Shown piece by piece: positions 55,147 through 64,000 of a stretch of DNA of 64,000 bases. The notes under the pieces were generated by a model. That model did not search any database and had not been told where the DNA came from. It saw nothing but the letters and a program-made list of their open reading frames with translations. The translations under genes were made by a program, and so were the position numbers. Origin of the DNA: Boseongicola aestuarii (GTDB taxonomy: Bacteria; Pseudomonadota; Alphaproteobacteria; Rhodobacterales; Rhodobacteraceae); the NCBI RefSeq assembly GCF_900184815.1, contig NZ_FXXQ01000003.1, forward strand, positions 124,001 to 188,000, written 5' to 3'. Positions within the stretch are counted from its first letter, which is position 1; each line of letters begins with the position of its first letter.

Positions 55147-58100
55147 TCAGTAATCCCGTTCGAAGAAAACGCCGATACTCGAGTCTCCATCGGTCGCGGC
55201 GGAGCCTTTCAGGGTAATCGACTCGTTCAGATCCAGGTTCAAATTTAGTTCCGTATCGCCAGTCGCGGTTACGGTCACGTCGGTGTAGATATTCTCGCCA
55301 ATGTAGGCGCCTGCGCGGACTGCTGCGTTGCCGTCTTCGTCGCTGGTGACATCGAAATCGGCAAGACCGACGCCTTGGCGGACATTGGAAATGATCCCTT
55401 CGCCGCCTTGCCCTGCCAGGGTTCGCACCGCAAGTGCCAGACGGCCCGCCTGAATCGGTGAAAGGTTTTGGAGTTCGCGGCCAAACAGAAGCCGGGCAAG
55501 GACTTCTTCCTGCGGCAGTTCGGGGTCTGACGTGAAGGTGATCTCCGGGTTGTTCGCTGGACCGGCCACGATGACCGCCACACTGACATCATCCGCGTCC
55601 GTCGTGGCCCGAATACGAAGCACCGGAATGAACGAGCCCTGGATGGTTACTGTTGCTTCTTCCAGAGCCAGTCGCTGTCCCAGAATATCGAGACGTCCCC
55701 GAATGAGATTAAATGCGCCTTGTGGCACGACATCTGCAGTGGTGCCGGTGATGCGCAGTGCCCCACCGAATTCACTGTCGAGACCACGGCCCCGGATGAA
55801 AATGCGGTTCGGCGATGAGATGGCGATGTCCAGCGGAAATGCTGGACCAGACTCGGCACGTGTATCGTCGGTGCTTTGCAAAAGACCGGCCCGGCCTCTG
55901 GTTCCGCGCACCGGTGGGGGTTCATTTATGTGGATGATCTCCGGGATGGCGCCTGCACCCCCGAAACCGGATGATGGAATGCGGATGTTGGTTTCCCCAA
56001 GTTCGAGGTTGCCCGCGATGCGCGCTCCACCGGAAAGCGCACCATTGATGGACACCGTGCCGCTGATCTCGGTTTCGTAGAGTTGTGGATCGCTCAGAAC
56101 GACATCAATCAGCCGGATATCGAGGTCTGCGTTGCGTTCCCCGTTCAGCGCAAGCTGGCCTTCAACACCGAGGCGTCCGCCCGTTGAGACATTTGCCACC
56201 GCCGACACGCTGGCGTTTGCATTGGCCAGCGTCACATTCAGGTTGGTATTGTCCAGCGTGATCCCAAGGGCTGGTGCAACGAGGCGTGCATCCGCACTTG
56301 AGAGTCGACCCGACAGGCTCTCCAACGCTGGCGCTCCCTCAAGGCGCAGATCAAATCCAATGTCCCCGGCAAGGGACCGTGGTGCAAGAAAGCGATTGAG
56401 CAATCCAAGCGGTGCTGAACCGGTGATCCCGAGAGACATCTGCGACGCATCAATAGCCGTATCGCCCGCGATTGCTGCTCGCGCGCCACCGGGGCCTGTG
56501 GCGTCGAGGTCTACGGCCAGTCTGGCGTCTTCCGCTTGCGTGATGGTGCCATCGATAGTCGCGGCACCGGAAAACCCGGGTACGAAAGGAGCGACATTGG
56601 CCAGACTCGCATCGAGTGCGATGGCGCTGCCAACCGGCCCAAGTTCGCCTTCGGCAGTGACGGAAACAAGGTCGCTTGCGATGCGCGCAGTATCGATCCG
56701 GATTGCAGCACCGTCGCGCGCTGCCTTGATTTCCGCCGAGAGCGCGCCAGCCAGAGCCGCATCAAGTTCGCTTATGCCGGTGGTCACGTTCGCCCCGCTC
56801 AGGGTCGCGTCGATATCGAAGCGTGCGAGGTCCGCGGTTGCCCGTCCGCTTGCCTCGAATTTGAGTGATCCTGAAAGGCGTCGGTTTGCGATTTCCGAAA
56901 AGACCGAGAGATCAGAAAGTGCACCATCGACGGCGGCTTGAATTTCGGGTGTCGGGCCTGTGGGGTCACTTATTGTGCCATTTGACGCAAGCGCGATTGC
57001 CTGGCTGTTTGTCTTTACTTCAAAGCCCCAATTGTCGCCATCGCGCGTGGTCTGCGCTTCGAATTCGAATGGGCCCGATGGTGCGCCGGTCAGGATGGTT
57101 GCAAGATCGGTGATGCGTCCGGAGACATCGAATGTACCTGCGGTTGCTGACAGTGTGCCATCCGCAAAAACATTTGCAGCGGGGCCGTTGATTGAGCTTT
57201 GGCGGACGGTCACGACCTGATTGGCGACCGCGACATCGGCAATGATCGCAACTTCGCCGGTCAAAAGTGCGTCTGCCTGATCCTGACCGATTTTTAGATC
57301 GGTTGCTGCGCCGTCGAGGTTCAGCGTGATCCGGCTTAGGTCGGCCGCGACTTCGGTGCTGAATCGGGTATCTATGGAGCCCGACAAAGGGCGTTGGGCC
57401 AAGTCCGCGAAATCGGCAAGGTCATCGGCGACGAGGCGTCCGTTTGCCGCGATGACGGGCGTCTTGAAGACGTCGACTGCCGTGCCCGTGGCGGTCAGAG
57501 TCGTCCGTTGAAATCCGCTGTCCAGCGCCCATTCCCAGCGACCGTCGACCTCGGCGGCATTTGCAGTCAGGCGGACCGGACCGCTGACTTGTGGTAAAAT
57601 CAACGCGGCGTCTGCAAGTCTTGCATCCAGTTCAATCTCGGAGGCCGCTGTGCGCAACAGGGCGCGGCCAGTGATTACGGCGTTGGGTGACGACAGGCGT
57701 TCGACGTTCAGGAAGGTGCCATTTGTGCTGCGACGCGCGCTGAGGGCGAGGCTGACCTCGCCTGCCAGAATGCGGTCAGCTTGCGGTTCGCTGACGACCA
57801 AATCGCGCGTTGCGCCTTCAGCGTCGATTTCGAAAAAGCCTGCCAGAGGCTCAACCCGGAATTTTGTTGTCAACTCGGCAGCGCCGCCCAGCGTGCGTTG
57901 GGCGATGCCTGAAAAGGCTGCCAGTTGCGTGGCGCGGACGCTTGCTTCACCGGTGATTTCCGGGCCGCTGTCCGTGAAATCAATATCTGCATTTCCTGTC
58001 AGTCCGTAGCTTTCACCGCTCACAGCAAGATTGCTGAGTTGAAGTGCCTCGCCACTTGTCCAGTCGATGTCGAGTTGCCCGGTGACCTCTTCGCCCAGTG

Positions 58101-59448
58101 CTTGTTCCGCATCCGGATTGCCAAGATCAAGAGCAGTCGCGGCAAAGCGGAGATTGGCGCTTACGCCTTGAGGGGCATCGCGGGTGATTTGGCCAGCTCC
58201 GTTCAAAGACAGCGATTTGGCCGAAAAGCCCGGGCGGTTGAGGCCGCTGATCTCAAATGCTCCGGTCCACAAATCGTCTTCGGCCGCATCAAACGAGACA
58301 TCGAGATCAACGCGGTCGACCCTTGTTTCCGGGCCGGAAATCGGCAAGAGCACTGCCCCGCCCTGAGAGTTGGAAATTTGGCCTGCGACAGCGATCTTCA
58401 GTGGCAAACCGCCCGGCGCAAGCGATACACGTCCGTCCAATGAAAGGCTGTCTGCGGATATCGAGAGGTCACTGATGTCGGTGCGACCGTCCGCGAAGGT
58501 TGTCACATTCGCGGTCAACGCGGTGTTTGGGCCGAAGAAGGGCTGATACTCGGTGTTGAAAAGCGGGGCGATATCACCGCGCAGGTCGACGCGAGTGATC
58601 CGCGTGATGTCGCCGCTGTCTTGGGGGGATGTAGTGCTGATGCGCCCTGTCAGGCGATCTTCGCCGTCAGTCGCCAGTTGGATATCGGCAGCGAAATCCG
58701 AAAGCGGGGCATTGCCCTGGATTGAAAAACCTATCGGAGGTCGTCCGGGCAGGCTCATGAGGTTGGCAACGATCCCGTCCGCTGCTTCGGAAAGTGTCAA
58801 ATCAAGCGCCAGGACTTCTGTCGCGTTGCTATAGCTTGCATCCAGCGCCAACTGACCGTCACCGTTCAGCCGGGTGATGCCAAGCTGGGCAGAGCCCTCG
58901 CCGTCGGCGAGGCGGAAACCACCCGCGAGCGAGGCGATTGTCTCGGTACCGAAGACCGGGGCGCCGATTTCAACGCGGTTTGCGCTTAGAGCTTTGATCG
59001 CGATTGAAACTGGCAGTTCGGGCAGACTGAAGCCGGAGGCTTCGGGTGCCGGACCCGTGTCTGCCGCGGGGATTGGCAGGCGCGACAATGAAATACTTTC
59101 GGCCGAAAGCTCGGCGACTTCGACGCGGCCCCGCAAAAGCGCGCCCCTGTTCCAGTCCAGCACGACATTCGACAACGATAGCCAGACGCCATCCGTGTCG
59201 GAGACCGTGAAGGTATCGAGCGTCGCCCTACCGCCAAGCGCCCCTTCGAATCCGGTGATCTCGACATCGCGGCCTTCGCCCGACAGGTTGTCTTCGATCA
59301 GTCGTTCCAGAAACCCGCCGGGGTCTTCGGTTACACTTTCGCTTTCGGAACCAACGAAAATGCGGTCGAACAAGCTACGGCTTTCCTGAGCGAAGATCGG
59401 GGTGGAAAAAAGGGACAGGGCAATGAGGGGAGCGAGGATTTTCCTCAT
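55147..59448 (-). CDS. tamB: Translocation and assembly module TamB
   Basis: 1433 residues. Seen: N-terminal signal/anchor (MRKILAPLIALSLFSTPIFA), a long run of beta-helix-like repeats with recurring Asp/Ala/Gly patterns, and a C-terminal DUF490 region (FNLIRGRLDILGQRLALEEATVTI is in it) ending ...IGVFFERDY with a terminal aromatic. Known: TamB spans the periplasm and, with TamA, aids outer-membrane protein or lipid transport. Shares TGATG with tamA (one-base overlap). Large antisense frames over it are shadows. Confidence 0.95.
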   Translation of the reverse strand: MRKILAPLIALSLFSTPIFAQESRSLFDRIFVGSESESVTEDPGGFLERLIEDNLSGEGRDVEITGFEGALGGRATLDTFTVSDTDGVWLSLSNVVLDWNRGALLRGRVEVAELSAESISLSRLPIPAADTGPAPEASGFSLPELPVSIAIKALSANRVEIGAPVFGTETIASLAGGFRLADGEGSAQLGITRLNGDGQLALDASYSNATEVLALDLTLSEAADGIVANLMSLPGRPPIGFSIQGNAPLSDFAADIQLATDGEDRLTGRISTTSPQDSGDITRITRVDLRGDIAPLFNTEYQPFFGPNTALTANVTTFADGRTDISDLSISADSLSLDGRVSLAPGGLPLKIAVAGQISNSQGGAVLLPISGPETRVDRVDLDVSFDAAEDDLWTGAFEISGLNRPGFSAKSLSLNGAGQITRDAPQGVSANLRFAATALDLGNPDAEQALGEEVTGQLDIDWTSGEALQLSNLAVSGESYGLTGNADIDFTDSGPEITGEASVRATQLAAFSGIAQRTLGGAAELTTKFRVEPLAGFFEIDAEGATRDLVVSEPQADRILAGEVSLALSARRSTNGTFLNVERLSSPNAVITGRALLRTAASEIELDARLADAALILPQVSGPVRLTANAAEVDGRWEWALDSGFQRTTLTATGTAVDVFKTPVIAANGRLVADDLADFADLAQRPLSGSIDTRFSTEVAADLSRITLNLDGAATDLKIGQDQADALLTGEVAIIADVAVANQVVTVRQSSINGPAANVFADGTLSATAGTFDVSGRITDLATILTGAPSGPFEFEAQTTRDGDNWGFEVKTNSQAIALASNGTISDPTGPTPEIQAAVDGALSDLSVFSEIANRRLSGSLKFEASGRATADLARFDIDATLSGANVTTGISELDAALAGALSAEIKAARDGAAIRIDTARIASDLVSVTAEGELGPVGSAIALDASLANVAPFVPGFSGAATIDGTITQAEDARLAVDLDATGPGGARAAIAGDTAIDASQMSLGITGSAPLGLLNRFLAPRSLAGDIGFDLRLEGAPALESLSGRLSSADARLVAPALGITLDNTNLNVTLANANASVSAVANVSTGGRLGVEGQLALNGERNADLDIRLIDVVLSDPQLYETEISGTVSINGALSGGARIAGNLELGETNIRIPSSGFGGAGAIPEIIHINEPPPVRGTRGRAGLLQSTDDTRAESGPAFPLDIAISSPNRIFIRGRGLDSEFGGALRITGTTADVVPQGAFNLIRGRLDILGQRLALEEATVTIQGSFIPVLRIRATTDADDVSVAVIVAGPANNPEITFTSDPELPQEEVLARLLFGRELQNLSPIQAGRLALAVRTLAGQGGEGIISNVRQGVGLADFDVTSDEDGNAAVRAGAYIGENIYTDVTVTATGDTELNLNLDLNESITLKGSAATDGDSSIGVFFERDY

Positions 59449-61253
59449 CAGAATGCCTGCCCGATACCGACGTAGATGTAGATATTTGATGCATCCGCCG
59501 ATCCGCTGACAGGGGTCGCCAGATCAAGCCGGATGGGGCCGATGCCCGTATTGTAGCGTAGCCCCAGACCCGCACCGGCATGCGTATCGCCGCCATCTGT
59601 AAAGCTCTCGGCGGCTACAAACCCCCAGTCATAAAATCCGACCATGGTAATGTTATCCGTAACCCGCACGCGCGCTTCGCCCGAAATGCCTGCAAAGCTG
59701 CGCCCGCCGGTTCGGTCGCCATTGATGTCGACGGCAAGCGATTGATAGTCTTGGCCGCGGACTGTTCCGCCGCCACCGGAGTAGAACCGGTAAAAAGGCG
59801 GGCTTTCCGTAAGGGCCGGTCCGACGAGTGATCCAAGTTGCAAGCGCAGGGCTGCTGTCACCGGGATGTTTTCGCCAAAGGTGCGATAGCCACGCGCATC
59901 AAACTTGAGCTGTGCTCCGCTTTCGGTGTCACCGAAACCATAAAACGGTGTGGCTTCGGCCTTGAAGAAGACGCCTTTGGTCGGATCAAGCAGATCGTCA
60001 CGGCGGTCTCGCGTTGCACTGAGGGGCAATGTCAGGAGCGAGTAGGTTTCGTTTCCAAAATCGTCATCAACTTCGGAGTAGAGATATCCCAGACCAAAGG
60101 TGACGATCAGATCATCCGCCGCATAGCGCGTAAATCCCAGAGTAAACTCGCCGGTTCTGGATTTGAAATCGGGCTCTTCCAGGCGCTCAAAGCCGATCTC
60201 GGCAAAAAGATCGACGTCCGCGCGCGGTGTGGCCGGTCTTTCGTAGCGAACGTCAACTCCATAGTCGATGCCGCCCGTTTCACCCCCGATCCCAGCGACC
60301 TCGGTGTCGACGCGAAAACGTTCCGCGCCGCCGAGGAAGTTCCGGTGAAGCCAGAATCCTGTCAGGCGAACGCCGTCGATTGTGCTGTATTCTGCACCGA
60401 ACCCGAAGCGGCGCGGAGTTTGTTCCGCCACTTCGATTGTCAGCGGCAGCCTGCCGTCCGGAGTTGCCACGTCACTTTCGTTGATCACGACAGACCGGAA
60501 ACTTCCTGTTCTGCGCAGGCGGCGTTCCGCGCGATCGATTTCGTCGGGATCGAAGCGCTGCCCGGGTGTCAGACCTGCGATAGTGTCGATGCGACGTGAT
60601 CTGACTTCGGAATTCCCTTTGATCGAGACTTCACCGAACGCCAGAACCGGACCGGGCGAGACTGCGACCTTGGCAGAGACGCGGTTTTCGTCATGGCGCG
60701 CGATGATCTGCTGTCCGCCGATCTCGGCCAGCGCGTTGCCATTGCTGCGCCAACCGTCAACCGCTGCGCCGGCTGCATCTCGGATGGCGCCTGTACTGGC
60801 GATCGCGCCGCGACGAAATTCTTCGGGCAGTTCCGTCTGCGCGGCGAGAGGGCCAATGTTGGCTTCGGAAAACCGATAGATCGGACCTAGGTCGATCCGG
60901 AGAGATATTTCATCGATTCGCTCGGGGGATTCGAGCGGCGGAATAAGCGCAGCTTCGCGGCCATCGACTGTTATCGAAATAACGCTGCCGTAATAACCGG
61001 CGTCATAGAGGACCGCGAGGAGACGTTCGTAATCCGCGCGGGCTGCGGCGAGTAACTCCTGTGTGTCGGTGGTGCCGTCGCGTTCCGCCTGAAGGATCAG
61101 CGAGGACGAGATCAGGCTGTTCCGCACGGCTTCGCTTGAGGGTGAGAACACCGCGCTGATGTTTGTTTCTGCGCAGGCCAAACCTGTCGTCGCCAGAAGC
61201 CCCGCAAACGCAATCGTCTTTACTCGACGTAAAAAATACAACCTGACCCCCAA
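59448..61253 (-). CDS. tamA: Autotransporter assembly complex protein TamA (Omp85 family)
   Basis: 601 residues. Seen: signal peptide (KTIAFAGLLATTGLACA), POTRA-like domains to about residue 265 (including VSIKGNSEVRSRRID), and a 16-strand-type barrel ending YIYVGIGQAF with a C-terminal Phe, plus an Omp85-like GGGTVRGQDYQSL segment near 490. Known: outer-membrane partner of TamB. The start appears to be TTG at 61253 with GAGG six bases upstream; ATG is absent near the N-terminus. Confidence 0.95.
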   Translation of the reverse strand: MGVRLYFLRRVKTIAFAGLLATTGLACAETNISAVFSPSSEAVRNSLISSSLILQAERDGTTDTQELLAAARADYERLLAVLYDAGYYGSVISITVDGREAALIPPLESPERIDEISLRIDLGPIYRFSEANIGPLAAQTELPEEFRRGAIASTGAIRDAAGAAVDGWRSNGNALAEIGGQQIIARHDENRVSAKVAVSPGPVLAFGEVSIKGNSEVRSRRIDTIAGLTPGQRFDPDEIDRAERRLRRTGSFRSVVINESDVATPDGRLPLTIEVAEQTPRRFGFGAEYSTIDGVRLTGFWLHRNFLGGAERFRVDTEVAGIGGETGGIDYGVDVRYERPATPRADVDLFAEIGFERLEEPDFKSRTGEFTLGFTRYAADDLIVTFGLGYLYSEVDDDFGNETYSLLTLPLSATRDRRDDLLDPTKGVFFKAEATPFYGFGDTESGAQLKFDARGYRTFGENIPVTAALRLQLGSLVGPALTESPPFYRFYSGGGGTVRGQDYQSLAVDINGDRTGGRSFAGISGEARVRVTDNITMVGFYDWGFVAAESFTDGGDTHAGAGLGLRYNTGIGPIRLDLATPVSGSADASNIYIYVGIGQAF

Positions 61254-61301
61254 AACGCCTCAAAGTATTAAATATAGCTTTCGCAAATCAAAGAACAGGC
61301 T

Positions 61302-62636
61302 TCAGTCGGAACTCGCGGGAACTTGATGGTCGTTCAGCATGCGAACTTCGCGCTGTGGGAAGGGGATGGAGATGTCGTTGGAATGGAATGTATCCCAAAG
61401 GGCGAGATAGACGTTGCCGCGGATATTCGTCAAACCGCCTGTCGGATCGGTGATCCAGAAACGCAGGATATAGTCGACGGAATTGTCTCCGAATCCGGTG
61501 ATATGGCAAACCGGCGGCTTTACCGAGAGCACGCGCTCGACGCCGGCAGCCGCTTCGATAGCGAGTTTGCGCACCTTGTGAGGGTCATCTTTGTAAGAAG
61601 TCCCAAAGTGGATATCGAGGCGCACGAAATCGTTTGAATGCGACCAGTTGACCACCTGACCGGTGATGAGATCCTCGTTCGGGATCAGGTATTCTCGGCC
61701 ATCGCGTGTTGTGATGGAGACATACCGCGCACCGAGCGCGTTGATCCAGCCGAAGGTGTCGCCGATCGAGATGACGTCCCCCGGCTTGATCGACTTGTCG
61801 AGCAGGATAATGACGCCCGAAACGAGGTTCGAGACGACTTTTTGCAGACCGAAACCAAGGCCCACACCGATGGCGCCGGACAGCACTGCGAGGCCCGTGA
61901 GGTCAACACCAACAACTTTCAATCCGATGAAGAACGCCGCACCGAACAGTAGAACCTGCAGGAACTTCACCGCCAGAACCTTCATGGACGGCGAAATTTC
62001 GCTGTTGGCGTGGATGCGCTCGGACGCGGTTGAGGTTGCAACGCGGGCGAACGTGAACAGTATTCCGATGGCGATCAGGGCTTGCAGAACTGTCAGGAGT
62101 GACAGCCGCATGTCGCCGAAAGAGAACGCAAGGCTGTCGAGGAAGTTCGAGATTTCATCGACGATCCCAAGGTAATAGAGCGTCACGTAGATCCACAAAA
62201 ACCAGGTAACGACTTGTCGCAAAAAGGAATTTCGGACAAGTCTGGCAGCGAACCCGACGAGCAATATCGCGACGCTGATTGTCCCGACCAGTTCAAGCAG
62301 GAACCTTCGCGACAGGAAAGGTGTGATCTCTGCCATGATTGCGGCAGCTATCCATATCAGCATGGCGAAAATGATCAGTCCGAGCCGCCGGTGGAGCACG
62401 ACAAGCACGCGCAGTTGCCATTTGGGGCGACCGGTCAGGGTGCGGATCCATTCGTGGAATATTGGCTTGATCCAGCGGGTCAGACCCCAAGCCAGCAGCG
62501 CGCACAGGACGAGGATACCGATCTGCCATAGTCTTGACGGCAACAGCAGCAGGGAGCCTTGCGCCATTGCCTGCTGCCAAAGGTCATTGAACTGATCGGT
62601 AAGGCTGTCGAGTTGCTCCATTCCGTCAGGATGCAC
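61302..62636 (-). CDS. MscS-family mechanosensitive ion channel protein
   Basis: 444 residues. Seen: several N-terminal membrane segments, a pore-side helix and MscS beta-domain GAIGVGLGFGLQKVVSNLVSG with KPGDVISIGDTFGWI, then a C-terminal alpha/beta domain to the end. Known: MscS-type channels open on membrane tension to release osmolytes. The GTG at 62636 or ATG five codons later are both possible starts. Unlinked to its neighbours by overlap; 48 bases before tamA. Confidence 0.93.
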   Translation of the reverse strand: MHPDGMEQLDSLTDQFNDLWQQAMAQGSLLLLPSRLWQIGILVLCALLAWGLTRWIKPIFHEWIRTLTGRPKWQLRVLVVLHRRLGLIIFAMLIWIAAAIMAEITPFLSRRFLLELVGTISVAILLVGFAARLVRNSFLRQVVTWFLWIYVTLYYLGIVDEISNFLDSLAFSFGDMRLSLLTVLQALIAIGILFTFARVATSTASERIHANSEISPSMKVLAVKFLQVLLFGAAFFIGLKVVGVDLTGLAVLSGAIGVGLGFGLQKVVSNLVSGVIILLDKSIKPGDVISIGDTFGWINALGARYVSITTRDGREYLIPNEDLITGQVVNWSHSNDFVRLDIHFGTSYKDDPHKVRKLAIEAAAGVERVLSVKPPVCHITGFGDNSVDYILRFWITDPTGGLTNIRGNVYLALWDTFHSNDISIPFPQREVRMLNDHQVPASSD

Positions 62637-62667
62637 GCTGTGGTGGTGCGCTACAAGGCTGCATCTT

Positions 62668-63144
62668 TCAGGAAGGGGGGCTCAGTGCCGCGGGAGAGAA
62701 CAGAACGCCAAACTGCTCGCACCAGATGACGACGGATTGGAAATCGGCAATGTTGACGTCGGCGGGGACCGAATAGGCCTGATCGCCGATATTGCCTTTC
62801 AATTGCCCAAGGCCAACCCACGGGTTGTCGGCCACATCCGAAGACGATGCAGGGTCAGGGTGTGCCGAGAGCCAGACTTCCAGATCAGGGCCGTTCGTGA
62901 CCTGAAACTCGGACAGTTGGATTTCGTGCCCGCCGCCCGGCAGAGCAACCAAAGTCGCGATGCCCTGACCCTGATGCGCGCGGTCTGCATCCCGGAAAGT
63001 GCCGGATGCGACGACCTCAGCTTCGGTAAGGGACTCGACGACGACCTCGTCAAACAAAAGCGGCGAAAACGCATACCACAGAAAGGCACCGGCTGGCACA
63101 CCGACAAGGGCGCCGAAAATGAATGTCGCGAGTGTTTTCTTCAT
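62668..63144 (-). CDS. DM13 domain protein, membrane-anchored
   Basis: 158 residues. A hydrophobic N-terminal segment (LATFIFGALVGVPAGAFLWYAF) is a signal anchor, then a DM13 domain: GPDLEVWLS, GNIGDQAYSVP and VVIWCEQFGVLFSPA with its single Cys. Known: DM13 domains are predicted redox- or electron-transfer-related modules. The gene sits alone between the MscS gene and a repeat element. Confidence 0.88.
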   Translation of the reverse strand: MKKTLATFIFGALVGVPAGAFLWYAFSPLLFDEVVVESLTEAEVVASGTFRDADRAHQGQGIATLVALPGGGHEIQLSEFQVTNGPDLEVWLSAHPDPASSSDVADNPWVGLGQLKGNIGDQAYSVPADVNIADFQSVVIWCEQFGVLFSPAALSPPS

Positions 63145-63223
63145 GGTGTCGCTCCTGATTGGGAGAGAGTGTGCTATGCCTGCCGCGCTGCTGTCGAGCC
63201 CTAACTTTCGTCAGCGCGATGAA

Positions 63224-63289
63224 AGGGGCGCTGCCCCTCGGCGCTGCGCGCCTCACCCCGTGGTATTTTAGAAAGGGTGAAGCAGGAGG
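63224..63289 (+). repeat. Dispersed hairpin element, type B
   Basis: Hairpin AGGGGC-gct-GCCCCT (63224-63238), a second GC-rich stretch, CCCCGTGGTATTTTAG and AAAGGGTGAAG. Closely matches the tail of the copy before dnaE2. It lies in the 254-base region between the divergent DM13 and flavoprotein genes. Confidence 0.75.
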
Positions 63290-63398
63290 GGTTTGGGTTT
63301 CTGCTCTTGTCGGTTTTATGCGATGCCATGTCGGATGGACCTGACGTTGCTTCTGCGAATAGGCTTAACTCCGTGCAAACGCAGGGAGGATTCGCCCC

Positions 63399-64000
63399 AT
63401 GAAGACCCAGGTAAAAGCTCTCGTTGTTGGCGGCGGTGCTGTTGGAACGTCGATCGCGTACCATCTGGCCAAGGCCGGCTGGGATGATGTTATGCTTCTG
63501 GAGCGGGACGAGTTGACGTCCGGCTCGACCTGGCATGCTGCGGGGCTCTTACCACTTTTCAACATGTCGTATGCAACGACGCATATCCATAAGTATTCAG
63601 TCGATTTCTATAAGCAGCTTGAGGCGGAGACCGGGCTGAACGCCGGCTTCTCCGTCGTCGGCAACTTGCGCATGGCGCAGACCAAAGATCGCATGGATGA
63701 GTATATGCTGTACGCGTCCACGGCTGAAACCTGTGACGTGCCTTATGAATGGATGACTCCGAGTGAGATCAAAGCGCGCTGGCCGCTGATCCGGACCGAG
63801 GATCTGGAAGGCGCGATTTACCATCCGACGGATGGCTATATCAATCCGGCCGATGTCACGATGGCGATGGCAAAGGGCGCGCGTCAGCGTGGCGTTTCGA
63901 TTGAGCGTAAGTGGCAGGTAGACGGCTACAGTTGGACGGGCGACCACTGGGATGTGACCTGTACGAAGATGGCCGAGAAGGGGGGCAATCTGGTCCCGAC
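63399..64000 (+). CDS. FAD-dependent oxidoreductase (dimethylglycine/sarcosine dehydrogenase-like), cut off by window edge
   Basis: The first ~200 residues of a larger protein. Seen: N-terminal ALVVGGGAVGTSIAYHLAKAG, the FAD-binding Rossmann motif, LLERDELTSGSTWHAAGLLP and a later HPTDGYINPADVTMAMAKGA, all as in the DMGDH/SARDH family (FAD domain usually followed by a GcvT-like domain, not visible here). Known: demethylates methylated glycines, passing one-carbon units to folate. GGGAGGA lies eight bases before the ATG. Frame open to the end of the window. Confidence 0.88.
   Translation, partial: MKTQVKALVVGGGAVGTSIAYHLAKAGWDDVMLLERDELTSGSTWHAAGLLPLFNMSYATTHIHKYSVDFYKQLEAETGLNAGFSVVGNLRMAQTKDRMDEYMLYASTAETCDVPYEWMTPSEIKARWPLIRTEDLEGAIYHPTDGYINPADVTMAMAKGARQRGVSIERKWQVDGYSWTGDHWDVTCTKMAEKGGNLVP

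Overview
The window looks like a chromosomal segment of an aerobic marine-type alphaproteobacterium, most likely of the Rhodobacterales (Roseobacter group). Evidence: GC-rich codon use; a DUF2794 protein, a TIGR02302/DUF4175 protein and a VPLPA-type C-terminal sorting signal, all characteristic of that group; a glgP-glgB-glgC-glgA-glgX-pgm cluster; and a dispersed intergenic element with a GC hairpin followed by CCCCxGGxATATTT and an A-rich tail, which to my recollection is common in Rhodobacteraceae. No rRNA, confident tRNA, CRISPR array, prophage or insertion sequence was seen. This is a core-genome stretch with small accessory scars.

Layout. 1-4.9 kb: a cut-off proline-rich membrane protein, an SDR oxidoreductase and a HupE/UreJ-type membrane protein read leftward. 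The HupE-like gene starts head-to-head with, and overlaps the start of, a periplasmic DUF4198 protein, suggesting a metal-uptake pair. Next come a 39-codon gene and truA. 5-9.7 kb: YcjX-like GTPase, its membrane partner, a cyclic-nucleotide-binding/FAD oxidoreductase fusion, and a PPOX flavoprotein. 9.9-21.8 kb: ileS, ogt, lysA, the TIGR02302 protein, a lytic transglycosylase, tag, DUF3775, a GH1 glucosidase and a MAPEG protein. 21.8-27.6 kb: dnaE2 with an apparently replaced 3' end, a cysteine-rich exported protein, rppH and ackA. 27.9-36.2 kb: asd, small hypotheticals, carbonic anhydrase, a leucyl aminopeptidase-NlpC/P60 pair, DUF2794, a candidate structured RNA, mtnP, a Tat-exported DsbA-like protein and apt. 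36.3-39.4 kb: a D-lactate/2-hydroxyglutarate-type FAD dehydrogenase, an exported MBL-fold protein and a frameshifted VPLPA-CTERM gene.

39.7-54 kb is the metabolic centrepiece. glpD-glpK convert glycerol to triose phosphate. They are followed by a tightly packed glycogen operon: phosphorylase, branching enzyme, ADP-glucose pyrophosphorylase, synthase, debranching enzyme and phosphoglucomutase. A LacI-type palindrome lies just upstream of glgP. Together these can store and mobilise glycogen around the glucose-1-phosphate/glucose-6-phosphate node.

54-64 kb: rlmH and rsfS (ribosome maturation and silencing) with a possible coupled leader peptide, tamB-tamA (outer-membrane assembly), an MscS-family channel, a DM13 protein, and the start of a dimethylglycine/sarcosine dehydrogenase-like flavoprotein cut by the window edge.

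The most unusual points are: the dnaE2 gene whose C-terminal OB-fold region is missing and whose new tail is encoded by a copy of the repeat element; a perfect 19-bp inverted repeat lying exactly on a frameshift in the VPLPA-CTERM gene; two repeat copies facing each other between pgm and rlmH; overlapping divergent start codons at the HupE/DUF4198 pair; and a candidate hairpin RNA upstream of mtnP. No clearly new multi-gene system was found. All family assignments come from reading motifs by eye, not from database searches.
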